Shown here in pieces: positions 32,297-44,130 of a stretch of 64,000 nt of DNA (positions within the stretch are counted from its first letter, which is position 1; each line of letters opens with the position of its first letter). Location: positions 10,519,501 to 10,583,500 of the forward strand of contig JAVHKY010000003.1 in NCBI GenBank assembly GCA_035079385.1, written 5' to 3'. The notes beneath the pieces are model-generated. The model saw nothing but the letters and a program-made list of their open reading frames with translations. It was not told the origin of the DNA and made no database searches. The stretch comes from Aspidiotus rigidus. Taxonomy: Eukaryota > Arthropoda > Insecta > Hemiptera > Diaspididae. The translations under genes and the position numbers were made by a program.

Positions 32297-35200
32297 CCCT
32301 CCCATGACGGAATTTTAAGTCGCGACTAATGCCATAATTTTGTTCACATTTTGTTCAATTTTGTACACCAAATTTTAAATTTTGTTCACTCGTCGTTCCT
32401 CGCTACAGCCATTTCAAATTTAGGGGGCTGGGGAAATGCAGCCCCCTCCATCTTCGAATTTTGGGTTCAAATCCATGTGATAATTTTGTTCATATTTTGT
32501 TCAATTTTGTTCAACAAATTTTAATTTTTGTTCACTCGTCGTTTCTCCGCTACAGCCATTTCAAATTTGGGGGGCTGGGGAAATGCAGCCCCCCTCTTCG
32601 AATTTTGGGTTCAAATCTATGTGATAATTTTGTTCACATCTTGTTCAATTTTTTTCAACAAATTTTAAATTTTGTTCACTCGTCGTTTCCCCGCTACAGC
32701 CATTTCAAATTTGGGGGACTGGGGAAATGCAGCCCCCCCCTTCTTCAAATTTTGGGTTCAAATCCATGTGATAATTTTGTTCATATTTTGTTCCATTTTG
32801 TTCAACAAATTTTAAATTTTGTTCACTCGTCGTTTCCCCGCAACAGCCATTTCAAATTTAGGGGGCTGGGGAAATGCAGCCCCTCATCTTCGAATTTTGG
32901 GTTCAAATCCAAGTGATAATTTTGTTCATATTTTGTTCAATTTTGTTCAACAAATTTTAAACTTTGTTCACTCGTCGTTTCCCCGCTACAGCCATTTCAA
33001 ATTTGGAGGGCTGGGGAAATGCAGCGCCCCCCCTCTTCAAATTTTGGGTTCAAATGCATGTGATAATTTTGTTCATATTTTGTTCAATTTTGTTCACTCG
33101 TCGTTTCCTCGCTACAGACATTTCAAATTGGGGGGCTGGGGAAATGCAGCCCCCATCTTCGAATTTTGGGTTCAAATCTATGTGATAATTTTCTTCACAT
33201 TTTGTTCAATTTTGTTCAACAAATTTTAATTTTTGTTCACTCGTCGTTTCCCCGCTACAGCCATTTCAAATTTGGGGGGATGGGGAAATGCAGCCCCCCA
33301 CCCTCTTCAAATTTTGGGTTCAAATGCATGTGATAATTTTGTTCATATTTTGTTCAATTTTGTTCACTCGTCGTTTCCTCAAATTTGGGGGGCTGGGGAA
33401 ATGCAGCCCCCATCTTCGAATTTCGGGTTCAAATCTATGTGATAATTGTGTTCACATTTTGTTCAATTTTGTTCAACAAATTTTAAATTTTGTTCACTCG
33501 TCGTTTCCCCGCTACAGCCATTTCAAATTAGGGGGGGTGGGGAAATGCAGCCCCCCGCATCTTCGAATTTTGGGTTCAAATCTATGTGATAATTTTGTTC
33601 AATTTTGTTCACTCGTCGTTTCCTCAAATTTGGGGGGCTGGGGAAATGCAGCCCCCATCTTCGAATTTCGGGTTCAAATCTATGTGATAATTGTGTTCAC
33701 ATTTTGTTCAATTTTGTTCAACAAATTTTAAATTTTGTTCACTCGTCGTTTCCCCGCTACAGCCATTTCAAATTAGGGGGGGTGGGGAAATGCAGCCCCC
33801 CGCATCTTCGAATTTTGGGTTCAAATCTATGTGATAATTTTGTTCAATTTTGTTCACTCGTCGTTTCCTCACTACAGCTATTTCAAATTTGGGGGGGCTG
33901 GGGAAATGCAACCCCCATCTTCGAATTTTGGTTTGTTCACATTTTGTTCGATTTTGTTCAACAAATTTTAAATTTTGTTCACTCGTCGTTTCCCCGCTAC
34001 AGCCATTTCAAATTTGGTGGCCTAAGGAAATGTATATACATCTCCCCTCTCTCATCTATGAATTTATAAGCAAAATTCACACATATTTTCCAATCTCCTC
34101 CTTATTTTTGAATTTACATAATATTTCATTCTATTCAATGTTCTAAAATAAAATACTGTGCATGATTACAGGGTGCGCCAAAGGGATGTTAACACTTGAA
34201 AGGAGATTTGGGCTAAGCCTGTCGTAGCGCAAAAACGCAAAACGCTCATCCTTCGTCATGAGCTCGCGGTACGAGAGTTTTTTCTAAGCAGGTGAATTCA
34301 AGACAATTCTCGTTTTGTCAGCCAGTGATTTCCCGAGACCGTCGTTCGTTAAGCTTCCCGTGAGAAAACGATCAAGGCCCTGTGTTTGATCTTTCACGTG
34401 TGTTCATGCAAAATTTCACAGATTCACCCACCTCTATTGAACAGGGGACCCTACCCGATCTCCCACCGCGAGCTCATGACCGAAGACAGACGTCAGAGTA
34501 ACCTTGCCACCTTTGCGTCAAACAACGAGATTTTTTGTGAATTTTCCCATCCTATTACGGGGCCTATTCAATCTCTCACTGTGAGCTCATAACGAAAGAC
34601 GAGCTTCACGGAATCACTCCCTCCCTCGCGTGAACCTACGAGAATTTTCTCGCATCCGCCTGCCACTATCGAACACGGGCCTTGATCGTTATCTTACCGC
34701 GAGCATGCAATGGAACACGGAAGTTGCTGTTATCATTCTCTCCTTCGCCCGAAACAACCGGAGTTTTTGTGGAAGCACCCGCCTTGATCATACACGGAGC
34801 CTCAGTCGATCGTTTACCGCGAGCATGAAATGGAAAACGAAGTCGACGGTGTCGTTCTCTCCTTGGCAAGAAACAACCGGAGTTTTTGCGGAAGCACCCA
34901 CCTAGATCATACACGGGGCCTCAGTCGATCTATGTTGAACCCAGGGATCGTTCGCCTGCCTCTGTCAAACACGGGATCTTGATCGTTCTCTTACCGCGAG
35001 CTCCTGACAAAAGTTGAGCTTGACGGTATCATTCCCTCGTCCGGGTAAAACCCCAAGAAATTCCGGGCGTTCGTCTGCCTCAATCAAAGACTGAGCTGTA
35101 GCTGATCGCTCATCATGAGCAAGACCAAATTTGTGGTATCCTCCCATTGCCTGAATCAAGGAGTTTTTGCACTTTGGCCCGCTTCGTTTATAGGTGGAGC

Positions 35201-36839
35201 GTCAGTTGATCTCTCATCGCAAGCACGCAACAGAAGACCAACTTTGCGTTCTTTGACTGAAACAACGAGAGTTTTTGCACTTTTTCCCACTTTGATCATA
35301 CGCAGAGCCTAAGTCGATCTCTCACTGCGAACCTTCAACAGAAGATGCATTCGTCGTCTCCCTCTAATCCCCTCTTTCGGATCTGTCACCCGCCGCTAGT
35401 CGTTCTCTCATTCCGCGAGCACTCAACAGCAGACGAACTTGTCGACATTCCTTTCATCCCCTGAATCAACAATTTTACTACAGAATGAGAAAAATTTTTG
35501 ATTTTTCTTTTTGGAGATCATCTAGGGTCATTTCAGTATTTTTCTCGGACTCGGCGCTAAATTTTGCTTCAGAATTGAAAACCACCCAATTTTTCATCTT
35601 GGAGGAATTTTTATTCTCTTTGAGCCCATCATCCCATTTTGGTACTCCGAAGTATTCTTTAAGCATTTTTTTTCGGACTCAGCGCAAATGTCCACTTAAA
35701 AATCAAATCAAAATTTGAAAGTTTTTCCAGTTTGGAAAAATTTTGGCCCTTTTTGGGCCCATTAACCTTTTTTTGGCGGTTCAAAGAGCTTTTTAATTTT
35801 TTTTTTTTTTCAGACTCAGCGCAAAAGTCCACTTGAAAATCGAATAAAAATTTGAAAGTTTGAATGATTTTCCAATTTGGAGGAAATATTGGCCCTGTTT
35901 GGGCCCATTAACCCATTTTGGTGCTTCGAAGAACTGTTTAAGCATTTTTTTCGGACTCAGCGCGAAATTCCACTTGAACATTGGATTAAAATTTGAAAGT
36001 TTCAACAATTTTCCAATTGGGGAAATTTTGACCCTTTTTGGGCTCATTAACCCATGTCGGTGCTTCGAAGAATTTTTAAACATTTTTTTCGTACTCAGCG
36101 CGAAATTCCAGTCAAAAATCGAAAGACAATCCAAAAGTTTGAACAATTTCTCAACTTGGGGGGGGGGGGGGGTTTCACCCTTTTTGTGCCTATTAGGCCA
36201 TTTTGGTGCTTCTTAGGATTTTGTTACTATTTTTCTCGTTTTCCCCGTCCAAATTCACTTAAGAAACAATAATTTGATTATTAAAATTTTCGAAATTCAG
36301 CTCAATACTGTAAATTAATTAATTTTCAAGCCCTATTTTGGGACCCCTTGCGATTTGGTGATTTTTCGGCACATTTCGGTCAATAACTCGCTTCAAAAAA
36401 GTCGTAGAAACTTCGGATATGGCTCAAATTAAAGATAAAATTGAGATACGAAATTCGTACATTTAAACTATACGTCTAACGTTTTGCGTTTTCGTTCTAC
36501 GATAGATTTAGCGCAAACACCCATTTAACTGGTAACATCTTTCTGGTCCACCCTGTTTACATTTCCTTAGGCCCCCAAATTTAAAATGGATGCAGGGGGG
36601 GAACGACGAGTGAACAAAATTTAAAATTTGTTGAACAAAATGTGGACAAAATGATCACATGGATTTGAACCCAAAATTCGAAGATGGGGGCTGCATTTCC
36701 CCAGCCCCCCCCCAAATTTGAAATATCTGTAGCGGGGAAACGACGAATGAACAAAATTTAAAATTTGTAGAACAAAATTTAACAAAATGTAAACAAAATT
36801 ATGGCATTAGTCGCGACTCAAAATTCCGTCATAGGAGGG
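32297..36839. mobile_element. 4.5-kb foldback element with ~150-bp subterminal repeats
   Basis: The terminal arms CCCTCCCATGACGGAATTTT / CCCTCCTATGACGGAATTTT are followed by AGTCGCGACTAATGCCATAA in both, more than 50 bp of good inverted match. Left arm 32,330-34,020 holds about eleven units (GTGATAATTTTGTTCA, CACTCGTCGTTTCCCCGCTA, GCTGGGGAAATGCAGCCCCC), some shortened. The right arm 36,560-36,800 has about two inverted units. A second element (34,169-36,555) is inserted inside. There is no coding capacity and no clear target duplication. Confidence 0.75.
34169..36555. mobile_element. CAGGGTG element, copy 1 (nested)
   Basis: Inverted ends of about 75 bp: CAGGGTGCGCCAAAGGGATG on the left, and CAGGGTGGACCAGAAAGATG when the right end is reversed. 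Both then continue to CGTAG and AACGCAAAACG. The left half has ~130-150-bp units (TCTCACCGCGAGC, GAAACCACGAGAATT). The right half has different ~140-bp units (TTTTTTTCGGACTCAGCGC, CCCATTAACCCATTTTGGTG). Flanks ATTA and TTTA hint at a 4-bp target duplication. Confidence 0.72.
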
Positions 36840-38934
36840 TTGGGGAAATGGAGCTCAATTCTATGTACTTGACACCAGAAGGTGAGGAAAGGACTTTGTT
36901 ACAACGACAGAGTAGCATAAACCGACTCAGGCACGTAGCCTGAGTCAATTGCCTGAAATTTTGGAGCGGCCAGACTCTCCAATCCTTTTCTCTAGGTTCT
37001 TCTTATTCGAAAAATACGACGTCCCGTCGCGTCGTTCGCCATGCGGCGGAAACCGACTACCCTAACCTAAGTGGGCGCTGTTATCCCTCTTTTTGGTATC
37101 GGAAGTGGGACTTGGAAAAAATTCCGACAACGAGCTATATGTAGGAGGTGAGAAATTTCGACTTTCGTGCGATACCTGATACAAGGGGAACTCTGAAAAA
37201 TTTCGAATTTTGAGCAACGGAAATCATTATTTTATTGTTAGAATGTGTCTACAATTTTTGATTCATTTTTACGTTCGGATACGATCATCTTCCAGCCATA
37301 CCACGAGTTCATTGAACCACATCTAATATCCTACCACGCTCTAATCTATCCTCGGTCTCTACGTATTTTTCGTACTGAATCTTCTGATGCAATCGTTTGA
37401 AACGAATTCACGATAAAGCCTACAGCCACACAACTGGACCACGCAGAAATTCGGATACCTCTTCGAAAAAGTCACATTTCAATTTTAACTTTGTACGCAC
37501 ATGAATTCGACAAATAGAAAAATTATACATTACTACTCTCCGGACATCGTATTTCGTATAAATAAAGACGAAATATGACAGCGACAACCATTCCACTTTA
37601 ATAATATACGATTCATAATAAAGTCGGAGCACAATAGACCATCGATGACGTCAAAAGCTCTCGAGGACGATGTTTTGAAAAGCGCTGAAAAATCTACCCG
37701 CGCGTATGCTTTTCGCATCTTCGTTCAAACTCGCTGTATATATTTTCGAACCAAACTATCGTCATCGAAGCCCTGACTTAAATCCATTCATCAAAATTGC
37801 CCGGTCTTTTTTAATAAAGGATAAAACGAGCTCACGCGTTTTTATTCGAAGCGAATGATAAGATAGATTTTGCCTTAAAAAGTTGAAAGGTCACGCCCAC
37901 GGAATCCACGCTTTCGACACAGGTAGGTTTATAAGAGTGTCACATTGTTTTTGTTTTTTTGGGGGCGAGTATTTCTCATTCGAGATAGTCACGAAAAAAC
38001 GAAAAAGTAATCGAAGTTGTACTTCGTATATCTCAGGAAAACTTTATCAGATTTTTAATTTCTATAAAGAGGGGAGAAAATGAATAACTAGGCGCTATTG
38101 AAATAGAATATACTCGTAGAAAGCTTGCAGTCAATTTGAACAAAGCTGAGCATTTACGGCACTTGTTTCAAAGCGTTGTTCAAAAATTCATCGAATTTAT
38201 TTTCGGGGTTATTCTTTAAGCGCGATTACGGAATATTGTAGACGGAAAAATTTTGGACCGAAATGAATTCCTTGTTCGTCTCTCCTTTTCAAACTCCATT
38301 CAATTTATGGGTTCATGGCAAACTAGTATCAGGAAGATATATTTTCGGAAAAATTGTCGAATTGACATAGATTTCTCAAGGTAAAATATTGACGAGTGCC
38401 TATAGAAGAATTACAATTTTTTGCGAAGTCCGTAAAGGAACTCCTTTCTCGTAAAATATTGAGTCACGAACAGATTAATGGGCATTTGGTGGGCTCTCGA
38501 CAAATAGGGAAGCCAACATTGAAATTTGGATTTCGATACTAATGGCGTAATTTCAGAGAATCACTTTAGGGAACTCAAAAGTTGAAGGTTGGCACTTCTT
38601 AAAAGTCTATAATAATATACTCTGACACCAGTTTGACATCACTCAAAGCTTCATTCATGCAACTTCGGATAGAGAGAAATATTCAAGAAAACGATTCATT
38701 GAGGGAAGGGAAAAAACTTCCTATGATAAAAAAATAGGCGTTCTAAGTTCCTGATCTGAGTCGAAATCCTCGAAATCAAGGTCGTGTCAGGCTAGGCGAA
38801 TGCTCTTCGCACCACGTGTACGTATGGGGAATACGAGCAGGCAGCTTTGTACTAGAGTTCAAGAACGTCTTGATGCAATCAGTATCACCTCCCCTCCCCC
38901 CCTTTCGAAGAAGTTCGACTTTTGCAGAACATTT
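36840..38934. other. Unrecognised region
   Basis: No gene recognised. Around 37,090-37,210 there are short GGACTTGG and GATACAAGGGG pieces like those in family B. The rest is AT-rich. Confidence 0.35.
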
Positions 38935-39240
38935 TTCTGATTACGGCCATAAAATTGACCTCCAAAAACTCACAGGTTCTTTAACTAAGGCAAACGAAGG
39001 GTGGTAGGGAACCTTTTTTATGAGGCGCGTGGGATCTGAAAAGTGTAGATTGTGACGTCATAGGCCCGGCCTCGCAAGCTTTATATTATGGGAGGGGGAC
39101 TTGGTAAAATTTCGACCTCCGAGGTATTTATGATAGGAGGAGGACTTCGAATCAAAATTTTCGTGCTCTGAGCTCTGCCGAACGGCAGACGCTTTTTCGG
39201 GAAACCCGGCCGATAAAACAGGTTCCCTGTTAACAAGCCG
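38935..39240. repeat. Dispersed repeat family B, short copy
   Basis: Has CTCACAGGTTCTTTAACTAA, GGTAGGGAACCTTTTTTATG, GGAGGGGGACTTGG and, at the right end, CGATAAAACAGGTTCCCTGT. It is the most compact copy (about 230 bp between modules). Confidence 0.6.
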
Positions 39241-39314
39241 CCTTGCTCCATTTATGAGAATTCCTGTCGTCGATTCCTCCCAACGACTTTGAATCATCTT
39301 AATTTTCCTGTCAC

Positions 39315-39776
39315 CATTGGTTTTGACATGTTCCATGTCTTTTCTCTCGCCGGAACGCGATTTTGAAACTCGCGAGTACACCCACCCCCCTCCTCCCCCG
39401 TCAAGAGAAATCTCTAGCCCGTGGGTGATTCAGAAATTCGCGAGTACACCCTGCGTAGTAATAATAAATAATTAATTAATTAATAATTAAATAAATAAAT
39501 AGATAAATAATTAAATAATTAATATAATTAATAATTAGAAAATCTCTACCCCGTGGGTGATTCAGAAATTTGCGAGTACACCCTGCGTAATTATAATAAA
39601 TAATTATATTAATTAATTAATTAATAAATAATTAAATAATTGAATAATTAAATAATTAAATGATTAATTACCATGCGTCCGTGCAAGCGTCCGTCCGTGC
39701 ACATCTCTACCCCGCGGGTGATTCAGAAATTCGCGAGTACACCCCGCGTAATAATAATAATTAATAAATAAATGAA

Positions 39777-39813
<37 letters not shown>

Positions 39814-40440
39814 AAATAAATAAATAATTAAATAATTAATATAATTAATAATTAGAAAATCTCTACCCCGTGGGTGATTCAGAAATTCGCGAGTACACCC
39901 CGCGTAATAATAATAAATAATTAATTAATTAGTAATTAAATAATTAAATAAATAAATAATTAAATAATTAATATAATTAATAATTAGAAAATTTTCCAAG
40001 TCCCTCTTCCTATCATATATGGCTGGATAGTCGAAATTTTTCCAAGTCCCCTAGACTTGAATTGTCTCATACCATTCCAATACAACAGCGAGACAGGGGG
40101 CGAACTCGTAATAATTAATAATAAATAAATAAATAAATAAATAAATAATATTAAATAATTAGATAATTAAATAATTAAATAAATAAATAATTAAATAATT
40201 AATATAATTAATAATTGGAAAATTTGTCTCATACCATTCCAATACAACAGCGAGTTCGCGCTACCTCATATTTCTCATAGAAGACTTCTACGACGCCAAG
40301 ATAGGTAAAGGGGTAAACGAATAATATCTCACGAACTCTTGACCTAGTAGAAGCCTAGACTGAAATATTTCAAGATGACTGATAAAATATAAAAGACATG
40401 GAACATGATTTTCATTTATTTGGCTATGCCAGAAAATTGT
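39315..40440 (+). repeat. Dispersed repeat family A, long copy with ATTC-rich tandem units
   Basis: Starts near TTCCATGTCTTTTCTCTCGC. It then has four repeats of CCGTGGGTGATTCAGAAATT plus CGCGAGTACACCC, each followed by (TAAA)n/(TAAT)n tracts. The family core follows (GGCTGGATAGTCG, CAACAGCGAGACAGGGGG, CGACGCCAAGATAGG) to GCTATGCCAGAAAATT. An inverted counterpart is at 49,905-50,640. Confidence 0.7.
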
Positions 40441-40734
40441 TTTTCTTCTCCTCGTTCCTTGTCTCTCTTTCGATTTAGTTACTGCAGGGGATCAGGATTT
40501 CGAAATTTTTTCATGTCCCAAGGTCATTTGAACGGACGGACGCTCGGAAGCGCGCAAATTTTAAAATCAGGGCAGGAGTCAGAGCAAAGAAATGAACATG
40601 TCGGACGGACGGACACACGCAATTTCGAAATCAGGGTAGGGATCAGGATTTCGAAATTTCCTCAAGTCCGAAGGTAATTTGTATAGACGCACGCAAACTT
40701 CGAAATCAGAGTAGGGGTCAGAGCAGAGACATGA

Positions 40735-41215
40735 AACATCTCAACAACGGCCAAACGAAGGAAAAGGACAAAGGAAGCTTGATCGGAGTGTTCAAGCTCA
40801 GTTGCAAAAAGTGCGAAGGCATCTACTGAGATTGGGAGAAAGTTCGACATTAGGAGAAAGAAGTACGAATCACCGAGGAAGAAAGAAGATGGCACGCGCT
40901 GCAATGAAGAACAGCACGAGGGTGAAGAATATTCAAAGTCATAAATGTAGAAAACCGCATGGAGAGAAGAAATCTTTAAGAACAGATGGAGATTGTGAAG
41001 GCAAAGAAGAGAAAACCCAGCCTTTTGAATTAAGAAATCTCAGATTATTTGGTTTGATGATTGGACGAGACAGAAAGAACAGTACCGAACAATTGAATAG
41101 GATGACGGCAAACCTCGTGGCCAATAAAAATAGCGTACTGTACATAAATGAACCAATCACGATTCTGTATTTTTGCAAGCAATCAGATTATAGGGTTATA
41201 CTTCAAAAACTAATG
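40735..41215 (+). pseudogene. 3' fragment of a Penelope-like element
   Basis: Encodes a broken GIY-YIG piece (IGVFKLSCKKCEGIY, then a stop). It continues with the 3' sequence shared with 29,820-30,030 (AGATTATTTGGTTTGATGAT and AATGAACCAATCACGA). The 179-residue reading frame across it is not a real gene. Confidence 0.65.
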
Positions 41216-42059
41216 TTTAAGGCATTGTTTTTAATTGGCAATACGGACCCCTGTCGATTTGTCGCGAAAATGGTGTTGTCACGGACGATTCGGCGCGGCT
41301 CAAGTTGGCGCCAAAAACGTCGAAAAATGAAAATTGAATAGAAACTTTGGGTGGTCACATTTTGAATAGTCATTGGTATCAAGATGGATTCGAACTTTCT
41401 CACTTGGATCTGTCATTGTCCTCTCGGTCGGATCATTTTGAGTGAACTTTGGTTTTAATAGGGAACCTGTTCTATAAGGGGTTATTTTAAAGTACGAGTA
41501 TTTGCCGTGCGCCATTTGAGGTCCGACGAAAAATGTCCTACCCTGTTACAGGAGGTTCGTCATTGAAAAAATTAGTACTCTTGAGCCATAATTTTGATGA
41601 AAAAAGGAGTTGAAAAAATTTAGACTTTCCAGCCTTTATGTATGATAGGGAGGAGATTTTTAATTTTCAAACCATATATTTATAGGAGGGAACGCAGAAA
41701 AATTTAGACTCTCTAACCCTCTCATTTCGAATTCAAGAACCAATTTGACCAATAGAACAGGTATTGTTTCAAGAATTTGATCCACAAGTTGGAGCTAAAC
41801 TCCCACGCGTTAACAGATAGATGCGATATAACAAGTTTGCTGCCTAGACCATCATAAGTTCTACCACACCCTCTGTTTCTCAATCCTCTCTTCAACTCGT
41901 GATCTTCGTACAGAAAATATGGGTCTTTAGAGAAGTCATTAAATTCTCAAAATGCACAATAACTTGAATGCCTCATGATCGGCTCCTGCTACAGCAGCTC
42001 GGATGTAATCGGATCTCCCCTGAAGACCTTCATAAGATATACACTGATTTGATATTCTT
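41216..42059. repeat. Unrecognised stretch with a family B fragment
   Basis: About 41,450-41,720 carries TAGGGAACCTGTTCTATAAG and GATAGGGAGGAGATTTTT, a family B fragment. The rest has no gene that I recognise. Confidence 0.45.
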
Positions 42060-42806
42060 ATATACCTCAGAATTGATGAAACCACCCCAGGCATAAGTTA
42101 TCGGCCGCTACTAGGCAATTTCTAATCTGAAAAACAATGAAGAGAGGAAAGAAATCGAGGTAGTAAAACAGATTGCGGCAACCAACGGTTGCTCTAGTAG
42201 CATAGTCCAGGGAGTCCTGAGGAAAATGGAAGCAAAGAAGTGGACCCATGACCGCATAGACTAAAAGAAAAAGTACGTAGGATCAATACTATGCGTCGGA
42301 AAGTACACACACTATAAATGATAACGTGTTACTGGTTACGATATGATTGTGGGCATATAACAAGCCGGCTATGGTGATAAGGATAAACCAAAACCATACA
42401 AAGGAAAAGAACATGGGAATCGTGAAGAGTTGAAAGCGTTCAGTGGTTATGAATGTGGGCAACCAAAAACAACCTACTCATGGTAAAATGAATGAGCAGC
42501 GACCAGACGGAGGAAGAGGACAGAGAAAGGGTCAGCGGAGTGCACAAGCTCAGTTGCTAACATTGCGAAGGCATCTACATTGGTGAGACTGGAAGAAAAT
42601 TTGACATCAAAAGAAAGGAGTTCGAAACATCAAAGGACTAAGACGATTGGAAACACTGCAATGAGGAACCGCACAAGAGTGAAAACCGCAGGAAGAAAAG
42701 AAAACACTGGGAACAGAAGTGAAAGAGAGTGAGGAAAGGGACCTTAATGGGGAAAAAAATCAATTTTTCCTGATTACATCACTATGTGAAAGAGCTTAAA
42801 AAATTA

Positions 42807-43948
42807 GGATGTGTCTATTTGCAGGTACTGTACCCACGCGTAAAACGCTATTTGCAGGTACTAATTATTTTATTTAAAAAATTGTATAACATAAAATTTT
42901 TGAGTCAGTGAGAACGAAATAGACTACAATATTGAAAAAAATACGAAATTAAACATTTGATATTACAAAATTAATTTTTCCTTCTGTGGCTTCGCCGAAG
43001 CGGTAATGAAGGGGGAGCGCTAACTACATCTTCTGTGGGGCAAACTTTACGTCTTTTTGGTGGAAGTATTGTGGAATCATGGGTGTTCTTGCGTTTTTCT
43101 GCTTGTCGGTCGCTCTGGGATTTATTGAAAGTGCATAACTGGCTCGCCACACGCTTTGGCCTCCCCCTTGCTTTAACTTTCTCCCTGTACTTCAAGATGC
43201 CTGAACTTGATTGGGGTTGTTCTTCAGGCATTGCAACATCTCCTGTTGACCCCCTTGATGACTCCTTCAGAGAAGTTTCCGGAGGAGATTTTGCTTTCAT
43301 TTCCAAGATGGACTGTGAAAAAAAACTAGCAATGCTCGTACCCGACCTGATGACGCCTCCAATATCTTTTAATGCCTTAAGGTAGGTCATGAATTGTTCG
43401 GTCCAATGGTCAGATGTAAGACTAGCAATGGTCAAAACAGTAGGCAAGACCGTATTATATTTGACTGTTTTACTCAGAATTTCAACGTCTAAAGGGTCTT
43501 CATCCATGAAATCATCTACAACATCGTCGATGCACTCATTTTCTATGTCACAGGGGGATGATGTTTCAAGGTTCTCGTTGTTTCGCCTATGATAACGAGG
43601 GTGGAATAGAAGAAGATCAAAAATTGAAGATAATGAGCCCTTCTCAACTACAATACTTCCACCAAAAAGACTCAAACTTTGCCCCACAGAAGATGTAGTT
43701 AGCGCTCCCCCTTCATTACCTCTTCGGCGAAGCCACAGAAGGAAAAATTAATTTTGTAATATCAAATGTTTAATTTCGTATTTTTTTCAATATTTTAGTC
43801 TATTTCGTTCTTACTGACTCAAAAATTTTATGTTATACAATTTTTTAAATAAAATAATTAGTACCTGCAAATAGCGTTTTAGGCGTAGGTACAGTACCTG
43901 CAAATAGCGTTTTACGCGTAGGTACAGTACCTGCAAATAGACACATCC
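42807..43948 (-). mobile_element. MULE-type element with 9-bp target duplication inside the PLE
   Basis: Inverted ends GGATGTGTCTATTTGCAGGT, arms about 270 bp, flanked by the 9-bp direct repeat AAAAAATTA (42,798-42,806 and 43,949-43,957). Near the ends GCAAATAGCGTTTTACGCG-type units are repeated, once on the left and twice on the right. The minus strand carries a 238-codon frame (see next entry). A 9-bp duplication points to the MULE superfamily. Confidence 0.82.
42971..43687 (-). CDS. Transposase C-terminal remnant in the MULE-type element
   Basis: 238-codon open frame whose beginning (MGQSLSLFGGSIV) and end (VCPTEDVVSAPPSLPLRRSH) lie in the two inverted arms. The centre has an acidic stretch (DDVVDDFMDEDPLDVE), the segment HWTEQFMTYLKALKDIGGVI and a basic GRPKRVASQLCTFNKSQSD motif. 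The basic R-G-R-P tail is like those after SWIM zinc fingers in some transposases. There are no DDE or zinc-finger residues, so it cannot be a complete transposase. Whether it is expressed is unknown. Confidence 0.45.
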   Translation of the reverse strand: MGQSLSLFGGSIVVEKGSLSSIFDLLLFHPRYHRRNNENLETSSPCDIENECIDDVVDDFMDEDPLDVEILSKTVKYNTVLPTVLTIASLTSDHWTEQFMTYLKALKDIGGVIRSGTSIASFFSQSILEMKAKSPPETSLKESSRGSTGDVAMPEEQPQSSSGILKYREKVKARGRPKRVASQLCTFNKSQSDRQAEKRKNTHDSTILPPKRRKVCPTEDVVSAPPSLPLRRSHRRKN

Positions 43949-44130
43949 AAAAAATTATTATGTGAAGAACAATCATAAAAAGGAAAATTGCTTGTTTGCC
44001 CACCAAGGTCTCTTTTCTCATCCTCGTACACAAATGCGGATATCGCAAAGGCAAAGAAGAGTAGTAATTCTAGTCTCTTGAATTAATCACATTTGATAGT
44101 AAAAGATTATTCGACTTGGTGATTCGACTA

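Noticed and set aside
32461..34146. Several 100-154-codon frames with CDNFVHILFNFVQQI-type repeats
   Set aside because: They are translations of the ~150-bp tandem units in the foldback arm; the frame changes from unit to unit.
40802..41341. 179-codon plus-strand frame
   Set aside because: It runs through Penelope-like 3' sequence in the wrong frame relative to the GIY-YIG remnant and extends into unrelated DNA.
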